From: Eutreptiella sp. 'Long Island Sound 2002'
Lineage: Eukaryota > Euglenozoa > Euglenophyceae > Eutreptiales > Eutreptiaceae
Assembly: GCA_964036045.1 (NCBI GenBank)
Contig: OZ038382.1
Coordinates: 116,831,929-116,895,928 of the forward strand
Length of the DNA: 64,000 nucleotides
Direction of reading: 5' to 3'
How positions within the stretch are numbered: position 1 is the first letter of the stretch; each line of letters starts with the position of its first letter. Shown in pieces: positions 36,381 through 46,089 of this stretch. Made by a program: the position numbers and the translations under genes. The notes below the pieces were generated by a model. It saw nothing but the letters and a program-made list of their open reading frames with translations. It did no database searches and was not told where the DNA came from.

Positions 36381-36690
36381 CTAGCTTTCGACACCCACGC
36401 CCACTTCCCTCCCCCCTGACTTGGCCTGCTCCGCGGCCCGCATACGTTGGAGGAGGCCACATACACGGGGGGCTTGCTGATGGGGGAGGTGGTGGAGTGG
36501 GCAAAGGGTTTGGACCCCTCCCCCGCCCTCATTCATATTGATATGACGGCACCCGCGCGTGCAGGTGCTCTTCGCAAGAAGGGGTGAGCCACAGACCTGT
36601 GGCAACAGCTGCAGCTGGCCCTCCCTAAGTTGAGGGCCGTCCGCCTTATCCCCGCCCACAAAAAGGTTGACTCCAGGGGGGTCCTTAAGG
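36381..36690 (-). CDS. Exon-like frame, unknown
   Basis: Minus frame reading VNLFVGGDKADGPQLREGQL, then CRHINMNEGGGGVQTLC and RMRAAEQAKSGGREVGVG to a stop at 36381. Its upstream side is cut by the GGGGTCCTTAAGG repeat edge at 36680. No family recognised. Confidence 0.3.
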
Positions 36691-36828
36691 GACGATTTTT
36701 TTTTGTTAAGGACCGCCCTTAAGGAACCGCCCGTAGAGGCCTTTTGGCCCTGGCCCAACGTGGGCCATGTCTATCCCCCCTTTTTGGGGATGTGCGCATG
36801 TTCATTCAAAAGTGCAGTTCACGAAGGG

Positions 36829-37075
36829 TACATGGTGGTTGGCGGCGGTTGGTGGTTGGGCATTGGTGGTTGATGGCGGTTGGTAGTGGTTGGCGATTGG
36901 CGGTTGGTCGCCGCTGGCGGTTGGCAGCGGTTGGCGGTTGGCGGTGGTTGGCGGCGGTTGGTGGTTGCGGAAGGGTGGTTGATGGCGGTTGGCAGTGGTT
37001 GGCAATTGGCGGTTGGTCGCCGCTGGCGGTTGGCGGTTGGCGGTTGGTGGTGGTTGGTAGTTGGCGGTTTGATGG
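36829..37075. repeat. GGCGGTTGGTGG minisatellite, copy 3
   Basis: Third array of the same G/T-rich words, bracketed by the repeat edges GTTAAGGACCGCCCTTAAGG at 36703 and GGGGCGGTCCCTAAGG at 37082. The GTGGCCCACAAGTGGGC palindrome follows at 37149. Confidence 0.9.
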
Positions 37076-37259
37076 TCCCTTGGGGCGGTCCCTAAGGGCG
37101 TCCGCAACAAAAAAAAATCTAGTCCCTGAAGAACCCTCCGGATCAAAAGTGGCCCACAAGTGGGCCTCGTCTACATAACCTCTGCCGTGTCAGTGTCCCC
37201 AACGCTTCAAAGTGGAGAACCAAATCACAAGTGGCAGACTGGCCACATGCATGTAACTT

Positions 37260-37525
37260 TTGCGTGAGATAAAATCATGCAAGTTTTTTTTTCCGGTAAG
37301 TTCGTCTAATTTTTTTGTGCTAAAATTGTGTAATTTTTTCACGGTTCACGTGAGAAATCGTCAAAGCGCGTAATTTTTTTTGCGGTAAACGCGAGTACAA
37401 AAAAATTATCACATCGCGCAATTTTTCTTTGCGGTAAATGACAGTACGGGTTTACACGTAATTACCGCAAAACAAATACACAGTGTGACGATTTTTTTCA
37501 TTGCACGCATTTAAAGCAAAAAAAA
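37260..37525. repeat. AT-rich CGTAATTTTTTTGCGGTAA repeat
   Basis: Five or six imperfect copies of a unit like CGCGTAATTTTTTTTGCGGT, then inverted copies (TAATTACCGCAAAACAAATA). Same family as 17806-17960. The direct-then-inverted layout suggests a small foldback element. Confidence 0.65.
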
Positions 37526-37832
37526 TTACGTATTACAACTTACATAGTTAGCATTCGAGCAACCCTAATTCGGTTCGGCACTTTCAGGCAATTGTTTTTC
37601 GGGGCAGAAGCTTCAAACAACCGCAAAATAGCATTTGGGCTCACTCGCAAATTGCCAGTAACACCATTTACGTCCCGTGAAAACAACCACAGATGTATGT
37701 GGCCACAAAGCAGAGGTTTGGATTGGGTTGTGATTGAGCTGCCCTTCTTTTCTCCCCTTGTAGCTGCCATGCTCATGCCTATGTTCGTTGTACGTGCGAT
37801 GAATGCTTAGTCGGCTTAGTATGCTACAAGCC

Positions 37833-38463
37833 TCATTGATTGATTGATTGATTTTGGAATAGTTTACACAGACTCACAGACTCCCCAAATGTGTGAGGTG
37901 ACATTGGCTGGCTGACTACCCTCCCCCACCCTTGCAATTCCCACAGTGGCCTACAACCATACATGCGCATCCTCATAGGGAAATGGTCAAAATGGCCAAA
38001 AATGACCCCCCCCCCCGCCCCCCTCCCTCGCCCAAAAAGAATTTCAAGCCAGCAAAGCTTACCACTAGGCCCTTTATTATGTTTGACTTGGACAGTGCAA
38101 TGTAGATACACCGTTCTGTGGGTGTGGTACTTGCTAGAACACCAAATCGCCGGACGATCAACATCCGTAGAATCAATGGTACGCTCCGACAGCGACAACT
38201 GTCTCATTGCTATTGACAATCCTAAGATTGGCAATAGTGCCAGACATATATGTGTGTCAGCATGAGCCACATTTGAGGCGACATGGCAAGAAATGGAATG
38301 ATATGCATCTTACATTGAAATATGCCTTACCTTGGAAGCAAGGAATGCATTTGCAGCACAACACACAAATGGTATTGCGAAGGACAAGCACAAATATCCC
38401 ACCGAAACCTGAAAACACATTGGCCCTATGTGACATGGGGGGGAATTCTTGCACTGCGCGCAC
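37833..38463 (-). pseudogene. Cys-rich minus-strand gene remnant
   Basis: Frame 38257-38463 is rich in Cys (ICVLCCKCIPCFQGKAY, FLPCRLKCGSC). The overlapping frame 37833-38270 reads LSLSERTIDSTDVDRPAIW, then HRTVYLHCTVQVKHNKGPSG and KLCWLEILFG. CxxC pairs suggest a metal-binding protein. The two frames may be exons or one shifted frame. A (TTGA)n tract at 37836-37852 marks the end. Confidence 0.3.
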
Positions 38464-38639
38464 ACTACGCGCTACTATTGGGACACAATTCGCAACAACA
38501 GCTCCAAAATAGCCCCCCTTCTAGGCCAATTATCCCTTCCTCCTTTCGGGAAGATCAAGGTGGTGTTGGGCTGCCGGATGCTAGATGAAGAAACATCACG
38601 AGGGTACATCATTGTTTATTCTTTCTTTTAGCTCAGACT

Positions 38640-39025
38640 CATGTGTGCCTCGTAACTGCTCGGTCAGACGGACCAGATCATGTTGACAGTCCAAGTACAA
38701 CATATGTGTCCCATGTAAAAAATTTCACATGCGGTGGGACGGATTCCTGTCACCTGAGTATGCGGCTGTACGTTGTCGCCACGCCCTAGGGCGTGGCTTA
38801 TGTAAAAAAGAAAAATTCCGACAAACATCAGCCTGTTATGTCGTGTCTGTTCTGATCTGTGACTATGGCGTGGGTGTTCTGGTGGGTATCTTCAAAAACA
38901 TCCTCATCATTGTTTAGATTTGTGCATTGAACAATCAACTTTTGATGGCTTTCACCCTCAAGCCAAGTACTTCAGACATCTTGCAGTGTTGAAGAACATC
39001 ATCTTAACATCTTGAGACTCATGCT
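38640..39025. other. Intergenic, no gene recognised
   Basis: No supported coding frame. Contains the near-palindrome CGCCACGCCCTAGGGCGTGGC at 38778-38798, about 10-bp arms. Confidence 0.35.
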
Positions 39026-39412
39026 TCATAAAACTGGGATGAAAAAATGCGGATGTTCTACCCCCCCCCCCCCCCAAATCCTCTCAAGTATGGGTACTTG
39101 GTGTGATCTTGCAGGCCTAATAGTTGCGTTGCAAGCGTATTGTGTGCAAGGCGCCCCCATAAAAAGGGCATGGTGACGGTTCCTGTGCCCCACTGCAGGA
39201 ATTGCAGGTGGGTAGGAATAACAAGGGGTGTTGCATACACTCCTCCAAGGGTGTCTTGCACTCAACGTCTTTTGACGCACCGTCACTGGGGTGCGTGTAA
39301 GCATTGTGCTTGTTGTCCCAGCAATATGGGAAGCGGCAACCTTGACGCTCAAGTTGTTGCTTGCACAAGTTCCATCCATTGAAGGTACGAGGTTCAGAGC
39401 AAGCTTACCCAC
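39026..39412 (-). CDS. Cys-rich exon-like frames, unknown
   Basis: Overlapping minus frames: one carries CKTPLEECMQHPLLFLPTCN and SCSGAQEPSPCP, the other NNLSVKVAASHIAGTTSTML. The DNA phrase GGCGCCCCCATAAAAAGG near 39150 resembles the one at about 30470 (GGCGCCCCCATGAAC), so these may be related zinc-motif exons. Frame choice is uncertain. Confidence 0.25.
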   Translation of the reverse strand: MGKLALNLVPSMDGTCASNNLSVKVAASHIAGTTSTMLTRTPVTVRQKTLSARHPWRSVCNTPCYSYPPAIPAVGHRNRHHALFMGAPCTQYACNATIRPARSHQVPILERIWGGGGVEHPHFFIPVL

Positions 39413-39949
39413 GCCCTCCCGTGCAAAAAAAATTGCACCCTAACCTCCTCGCAGGGCTCTCACCCTGGAAGCCTTAGCCAAACCCAGGCAAAAACCAATC
39501 TGATAATTGTTTGCCTGTTGGAGCCATGTTTTGAACTCTGAAGGGCTGATAATGTCTCAAATGGAAATTAGAGCTGCTTTCGTGCTATCTGCCCAATGGT
39601 TGGGTGAGGAGCACTACCTTGGTTGGGTGGGACAAAGCAAACCTGCCACACCGCCGAAGATGGTGTGTAAATCATGATCATAATGAAAGCCTGTTGATGG
39701 TTGAGTGGGTTGGGGTACCTTACGTGCATGACAAGGAGCAGCATGGGGAGTAGCAGTACAGCTGAGTTTCTGGGGGAAATGCTCAATGACAAAGGGACAT
39801 TGCGGCTCTGAAGCTAGATCAGCAGTTGATTCCATGATACCTGAGACAATAACCGTGCTCAAAGGGCCTGGATGGGGTCCAATTCGAGCACTCGATTGCT
39901 GCACACTGACACTGAAACAAAATGCTGATGCCACTCACGTTGCGCAAGT

Positions 39950-40700
39950 GATGCTATGCACTGTGTCCTGGGCGCACCCGTCTGAACGTTATGCTTGTTT
40001 GCCTTTTGTGAGGGAATCCACCACCAACTGTCGGCAGGTTATGCGGTGCTTTCTTTGCGTCTTGTCCTGATAGGGCTGTCAGCCTCTTGTCAGATGGTGG
40101 GGGCTGTGGGGGGGTGAGGGGATGGGATGGCGAATCATCGCCAAAATCTGCCTCAGGGATAGCTCCTTGACAAAGCCTGGCCAGCCTCCCTTGGGCAGGC
40201 AGGCAATGGCTCATTGCATGGTCTCCCCTTCCGACAGAACGACCACCGGCTCTGTGGAGGGAGACATGGCCTTGGTGTAAATCGAGCTACAATGCATGTA
40301 TGACGGGCATGCAGATGCCAATAGAGCGCAATGCAAATGCAAGAGGGTAAAAACATATCTCCAAGAAAGGCACCAGCTACCGAGAAAGACATCAGAGATG
40401 CAAGTACTTGCGCATATCATATGCAGGTTTCTTCAACAATGCATGAAGGGTACGCAGACACTAACAACTGATGCGCAAAGGGCATGTGGATACCTACAAT
40501 AAAATCGATGCAGGTGTCTGATGTTGCTTTCGCAAGGTCCAATGATTTGAGGCAAGAGTGATTTGCCAGCAGCTGCAGGATTTGCTTGGGCCCCACTTGG
40601 GGCGTGACTCGCAGCTTCCTTGCACTCACACATGATACATTGTACCAGCGAGAACATACGAGACCTAAGAGGATGCAGTAGGGATTCTGACTGCAAGCAT
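39950..40700 (-). pseudogene. Minus-strand gene remnant, unknown family
   Basis: Successive minus frames read QILQLLANHSCLKSLDLAKA and TSDTCIDFIVGIHMPFAHQL (about 40420-40630). Then come IYTKAMSPSTEPVVVLSEGE (about 40215-40280), GGWPGFVKELSLRQILAMI (about 40130-40190) and PSDKRLTALSGQDAKKAPH (about 40050-40110). They are separated by possible introns or shifts. No domain recognised. Confidence 0.3.
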
Positions 40701-41188
40701 GCTGAGATTACAGCATTGCACTGCGCCCGCCGCCATTTGACAAAGGGGTTGTGGCGTCAGAAAAAGCACGGTTTGGCGAGGGGAAGGTCGTTGTGCACTG
40801 CGGCCATTCCACAGGCAGCCATGAATACACTCAAATGCTGCTTAAACTGCAAGGTTCAACCGATGACTGCAAAACGGAATGTTCTGTGTGTGCCCTGCTG
40901 CCGGGCTTCAGAGAATCATAAACAACAGTTGCATGCAGGGGAGGGGTGCAAGGAAATCATTGTTCATTTTGATTCCGAAAACTGTTCACACAGCGAAAAC
41001 TGTTCACAAAGCGGGGGGAAGGGGGGGGGGGGGTTGCAATGAAGTGCTTCAAATACTTGCCCCTACAGCCCCACACAGCTCACACACACCACATGTGTCT
41101 TGGACGGAAGTGTGGCCAATGCGGCAACAAAGCAGTGCCCTAGTGCTCCTGTAAGCAGTCGTGGCCGAGGAAGCCCAATTTGATTTAA

Positions 41189-41811
41189 CCTCCCCCCCCC
41201 TTATTAATATCACGCGCCAAATGAATATCACGCACTCATGATATTATTTTGACCACCTGAAATAATATTTACGCACCCCTAACAAGACCATGCACTGCAC
41301 AAATTTTGTGGGCTGGCTGAATTGTGGGCTGAGTTGAAAACATTGTTTACCTTTTGGAAAGAAATGATGCAATGGACTGTTGCCTAGCCACAGGTTTGGG
41401 CTGGGCCTTTGGTTTTGGTTTAGGTGGCAGTGCATCACCAGCTGGCACAGCAGGGGGGGGGGGGTACAAATTGGAAAGGAACACGTAACTTGGCCTTCGT
41501 AGGGTCCACATAGCCCAACTCTTGGAACACTTTCAGCACACCCAATGTGGTTGTCGCTGTTACAAGCCCATTCTAGCAAAATTCCACAAATAAGTTCCGG
41601 GCCTGGGCAGCCTTGGGCTTGTGTTTCCCCTCCATGTGTGCCACATATAAGCGGTGATGTGCATGACACGGTGACACAATAAGAGTTTACAAAATACTGT
41701 GCAACAGACACACGTCAGAATAATATCATGCATATCAAAATAATATCACGCACAAAAAAATAATATCACACGTCAAAATAATATCACGCGCGTGATATTG
41801 ATGGGGAGGGT
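41189..41811. mobile_element. Inverted-repeat element with AATATCACGC subterminal repeats
   Basis: About 620 bp. The left end (CCTCCCCCCCCCTTATTAAT then ATCACGCGC) is the imperfect inverse of the right end (GCGCGTGATATTGATGGGGA). Inside both ends AATAATATCACGC-like words repeat, three or more at the right (41718-41790) and inverted at the left (41218-41275). This layout fits a small non-autonomous DNA transposon. It contains the C-terminal exon of gene J. Confidence 0.7.
41347..41635 (-). pseudogene. Gene J: exon ending in a PCNA-binding-like peptide
   Basis: Minus frame from ATG 41635 reads MEGKHKPKAAQARNLFVEFC, hits TAG at 41573, and continues in frame as TTTLGVLKVFQELGYVDPTK and AKLRVPFQFV. 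A run of 12 C (41453-41464) shifts it by one base into a Lys/Pro-rich linker (PPKPKPKAQPKPVAR), ending QQSIASFLSKR at the TAA, 41347. The last residues match the PIP-box pattern Q-x-x-I-x-x-F-L followed by basic residues, placed at the extreme C-terminus as in many replication and repair proteins. Known PIP boxes dock on the sliding clamp PCNA. The body is not recognised, and the TAG and C run suggest a relic or sequencing error. Confidence 0.5.
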
Positions 41812-42325
41812 TACTGTTCTATGGGCTGGTATGTTCTCTATGCTGGGGCATGAGAGCCTATGTGTCCCAAGTGCAGGCATTACCTCCCCAAAAATGGCAG
41901 GCTAGCCCATTGTGAAGCCAACAGCCTCAATCCCATTGCCACTTGCTCCCCTAAATCATTAATACAAATTGTCCAGGTCATCTTCTGTGGGTGTTGCAGT
42001 GCAGACACCAATGACGATGCTGGGGCGCATGAGGCTCATGCATTGGTTGGCGTGTGCCACGGCTTCTTGGACGTCCGTAGTGTTGTCTCCAAACGTGCAT
42101 GTTGATGGTGTTACCTTGCCACCCTGGGACCAACCAACAACCATGCCCTCAATAACACAAAGTATTGGTTGCATGTATGGCACCATATCAAAAGTGTGCA
42201 CAGTGCGTGCACAGCACACATGAGCACCCTAGGCGCACACTATGTGCCCCTCATGACACACAGCGCATGCACGCAGGTTTCCGTGGTGGCTAGTGTAGAG
42301 CATAGCCCCCCCCCTCCCCCGCAGC

Positions 42326-42475
42326 CGATGGGCACCACGCCCTATGGAGGGAAAGGCCAAGGGAAGGAAAGGGAATCAGAGAGGGAAGGATAGGGCAAGG
42401 AGGAAGAGGAAGGTCACAGGGTGGTGAGAGGCCGATGGGCACCACCGCCTATGGAGGGAAAGGGTCCAAGGCAAG
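42326..42475. repeat. Direct repeat, about 40 bp, two copies
   Basis: GCCGATGGGCACCACG, CCTATGGAGGGAAAGG and CCAAGG occur at 42326 and again at 42431, about 105 bp apart, separated by a purine-rich tract (GGAAAGGGAATCAGAGAGGG). Confidence 0.8.
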
Positions 42476-43698
42476 GGCAGCGAATGGCGATTGGCCAGTA
42501 GGCGCCGCCAGCTAGCTGCAGATGAGAACAACACACCATGGCATCATGCCAAGCCCCCCCCCCCCCCCCCAGGTGACGAGTGACAAGTGACGCATGGGTG
42601 GGCCAACAGCCAAGGGCCAACTTGGAGGTCCGGTAAAGGCGGTCGAAATTTTTTTCTCGTGGCTTTCACCCATATTTGAAGCCTCCACAAAAATCTGAGC
42701 ATTTTGAGTGTAGACACATGGGTAGAGAAAAATCTCCCCCTTCCGCGGGCCAACAAAATTTTTTCTGGCCTTCCCACATCTGTGCCAAGATACATGTCAC
42801 TCTCCCCACTTGCCATTTCCATGTGTCACTCTCCATCTGCCACTGATGACAGATAGCTCAACCCCCATCCATTCCCACCAAAAAATGGACCCGTTCTTAT
42901 GCCCATCCATCCCTGGTGGTGGCACGTGGGGTCTGCAGTTCAGTTCTAGACACCAACCCGGGCGGGTGGGCGGGGGGTTTGGGAGGGGGGGGGGGGGGGG
43001 GTCGAAAAATTTTCTCCATTTTGGGGGCATTGTTGAATTCCCCATTTCATTCTGAGCATTTTGCATTTACAAAATTGGGGTAAAATTTGGTTTTACCACT
43101 CACAACAAATGAAAAACAGTACCGTATTCCAACAGATGTACCTGTGAATCAGCAAAGGCTTCCCGGCCAGCAGAAGAAGACACGTGGCATGGCATTCCCT
43201 AAATCATTGTGAGCATTTTGAGCCCTCCAAACATCCTACAGACGTCTACTAGAAGGTAGCGCTTTCGAGGGCCACCACGCCCGGGGAGCCCTTACCTGCC
43301 AACCCTGACCCCCCCCCCCCTTCTAGACCCCCCACAAGGAAGCACTTGGTTGGAACTGGCGTGTTGGGTGCCAATGGCACCCGGAAAATTTTTTTGCCGT
43401 GGAGCTTGGCGTGCTGTCTAATGGCTCCCTAGAGTTGTGGCTGCCCATCAGGAGTTCCCTGTGCACCCCTGCATTACAAGGGCACTCGGTGCCAGTACTG
43501 GCTGGGGTGTGTGTACCATAAGACTGCGTATGCTGGTTGGTACTTCCTGGCTTGGGGGGGGGTGTCATGCTTGGTAGCAAGATACTAAATGCCCCTGCCT
43601 AGGCAATTCCACCCAGTGTCCAATCAGTGCTGCCTCATGCCTCAGGTATGGAGGGCACAATGCAGGCTGACGCATGGTGGTCCATGTAAACCATTGTT

Positions 43699-43971
43699 GG
43701 TGGAAACCGTCATTTTGCTTCTTTGGCACGGGGTTTGACTAGTCCTCGGTGACGCTACAGACTACAAAAAGCGTCCTTTCATATCCTAGAAGGCATATAC
43801 AGTCACAACATCTCTGCTTGCACCCCTCGGAGTGGGTACCACGGGGTCACCAAGGTTGCCCAAACCGCCAACACAGCAAAAATCGCTAAAAAGTGCCGAA
43901 ACTGCATCAGCGCTCGTCCCACTCCGCCCCATACAAACCCCATGGAGTCGTGACCTGGAAGCACTTTTTCG
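43699..43971. repeat. Long inverted repeat, left arm
   Basis: About 270 bp whose reverse complement recurs at 45199-45449. Shared phrases include GTGGAAACCGTCATTTTGCT, TTTCATATCCTAG, TGGGTACCAC, GGGTCAC and CCGCCCCATACAAACCC. Divergence is moderate, with small indels. Confidence 0.85.
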
Positions 43972-44797
43972 GCTCAAAATTGAAAAGAAAAATTCATGAT
44001 CTCGGACACAAAAAAAGAGGGGGGGTCATTTTTTCGACATTTTTGACCCCCTTCACCCCCCCCCCCTTCAAAACAGTGGGTTTCAAGTGTGGGGGATGTG
44101 GGGGTCCGGACTAAAAACTCATTGGACAAAACAATCATTTTACAAGGGGGCAACCAACATTTTAGGTATGCGAATAGGCCCAACGAGGCCCGAAATGGGG
44201 GGCTATGTGGCGTTTTCACATACATACGGGCCTACCTAGCTTTGATCGAAAAACGTCTGTGAGGTTATTTTGTTTAGGTTATATTAGAATTGCTGCAGTG
44301 TTACTGCCACCATCATGTATTGCAATCCCCCCGCCCCCACATGGGGGGGATTGGCCTGACATTGTGGGGGCGGGGATTACAAGGGTGGCGGAAGGTAAGG
44401 TTTTGTGGGGTTCTATGGGCTATTTGGGTGGGTGCATCTTTGGATGGTTCACGGGTGTTTGGCCCTAATAGTTGCCACGGTGCGGGCGCGGTGCAACAAC
44501 TCCCACTTGAGCAGTGCTCCTCTCCCTTTGAATATATGTTTCACAACCCCTTACACAATTGCAAATGTAATCCCTTCTTGTGCCATTTAGCTGTCCCAAG
44601 ATTGCTTGTGTTGTATAAGGGTTTGACACTTCTAATTAAGTCTCTAAGGGTTGGTGGTGCACCCATCATCAACCGTGATGGACTTCCCAAGGTTTGGCTC
44701 ACTTCTTGTGTGCATCACTTGTGCATCACTAATTATGTGACAAGGTCTGCCTCTTGGACCATGCATGAGTGAAGTGCAGGCGTGAATGGGCGGGTAC

Positions 44798-45080
44798 ACA
44801 ACTTGCTTATGCGGTTTTTCACCCTGGGCAGCTCAAAAATCGCAGTTTCTGAAACTTATTTTTTTGATATTGTGACGACACAAAATGACGATCAAACCGA
44901 TGTAAAGCATGTTTTAGGTAGTATTTATGTGATTTTCAACTTATTTGGGTATGGGGGGGGTGTCTCCCAAGAAATTGGTACACAACCTGCTGATGCAATT
45001 TTTCACCCTAGGCAACCCAAAAATCGAAGTTCTCAAACCTTAGTTTTTAGATATTGTGATCACCAAAAATGTCCATTCGA
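44798..45080. repeat. Dispersed 165-190 bp repeat, tandem pair
   Basis: Two consecutive copies (44800-44955 and about 44976-45080, the second partial). They begin near GGTACACAACYTGCTKATGC, continue TTTTTCACCC and CTCAAAAATCG, and include TTATTTTTTTGATATTGTGA. Other copies: 45465-45640 and 48535-48690. Confidence 0.8.
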
Positions 45081-45198
45081 GGTGGGGATGTTAATGATGA
45101 AGATAGACTGGTAGTGTGGTGCAAAAGAGGTATTGATGAGAGCTATTGAGGCGTCATTGAAGTTTGGAGGGTGGTGGGAGGACATTGCACATATTGTT

Positions 45199-45449
45199 GC
45201 AAAAAGGTGTTTCCGGGTCCTGACCCTATAGGGTTTGTATGGGGCGGATTAGGCCGAGGTGAGCCATTTTTGCTATGTTGGCGGTTTTTGGCAACCTAAG
45301 TGACCCTGTGGTACCCACTACTAGGGGTGCAAGTGGGGATGCGACAGCATATGCCTACTAGGATATGAAAGGATGTTTTTTGTAGTCTATAGCTTGGCCA
45401 AGGGCCGGTCAAAACCTGTGCCAAAGAAGCAAAATGACGGTTTCCACTA
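45199..45449. repeat. Long inverted repeat, right arm
   Basis: Inverse partner of 43699-43971. The two arms enclose about 1.2 kb, so the whole unit (43699-45449) looks like a foldback element. The interior has no recognised gene but carries copies of a dispersed repeat of about 165 bp. Confidence 0.85.
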
Positions 45450-45464
45450 ATAATGGCTTCCATG

Positions 45465-45640
45465 AATCAATGGGACAACACACAACCTGCTAATGCAGTT
45501 TTTCAACCTAGCAGCTCAAAAAATGGAAGTTTCCGAAACTTATTTTTTTTTGACATCGTGACAACACAAAATGACCATCCAAGGTATGTAAAGTATGGTT
45601 TAGGCCGTATTTATGCGTTTTTCAGGCTTCTTGTTGTGAG
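45465..45640. repeat. Dispersed 165-190 bp repeat, copy 3
   Basis: ACACACAACCTGCTAATGCA through AATGACCATCCAAGGTATGT and TATTTATGCGTTTTTCAGG. It lies directly outside the right arm of the long inverted repeat. Confidence 0.8.
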
Positions 45641-45667
45641 CGTGCCCAAGGCGAAGCTGCACTAGCT

Positions 45668-46072
45668 GAGCCGCAACCGAGGGGGGCGGCCTGTTCAAAT
45701 TCTAGACCCCAAACGGGTGCGAAAAACTTTTGGGGGTCTGGAGGGGGGGAGGGAGGGGGGGAACGTGGGTCGGCCGGTCAGCCGCCGGGGTCTCTAGAGG
45801 GGGGTCAGTGGGTACCCCAACTTACATACCTCAACATGATCCCCATGACATGCGGCTTATTTTGAACATACAATTTTGAGCTTAGACACATAGGGTAAAA
45901 AAAAAACCACCTCAGGAAGGGCAAAATAAAATTTTCGGCGCCTTTGGCACCGAACCTTTCCCCCAAAATCTCAAATTGGAGAAAGACGGGTTTGAAAACT
46001 TTGGGGGGGGGTCTGAAGGGGGGGGGGGTTTGGGGTCGGGAATTTGAACGGGCCGCCCCCCTCGGCCGCAAC
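45668..46072. mobile_element. Small foldback element, about 400 bp
   Basis: Left end GCAACCGAGGGGGGCGGCCT then GTTCAAATTC (45672-45701). Right end GAATTTGAACGGGCCGCCCC then CCTCGGCCGCAACC (46039-46072), its near-exact inverse. The interior is G-rich with no gene. Structure fits a MITE. Confidence 0.7.
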
Positions 46073-46089
46073 CATGTTTCTGTCGAGGG

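Noticed and set aside
20405-37075. GGCGGTTGGTGG arrays as telomeric DNA
   Set aside because: Words are irregular, do not match known telomere repeats, are internal, and are bracketed by the edges of a dispersed element.
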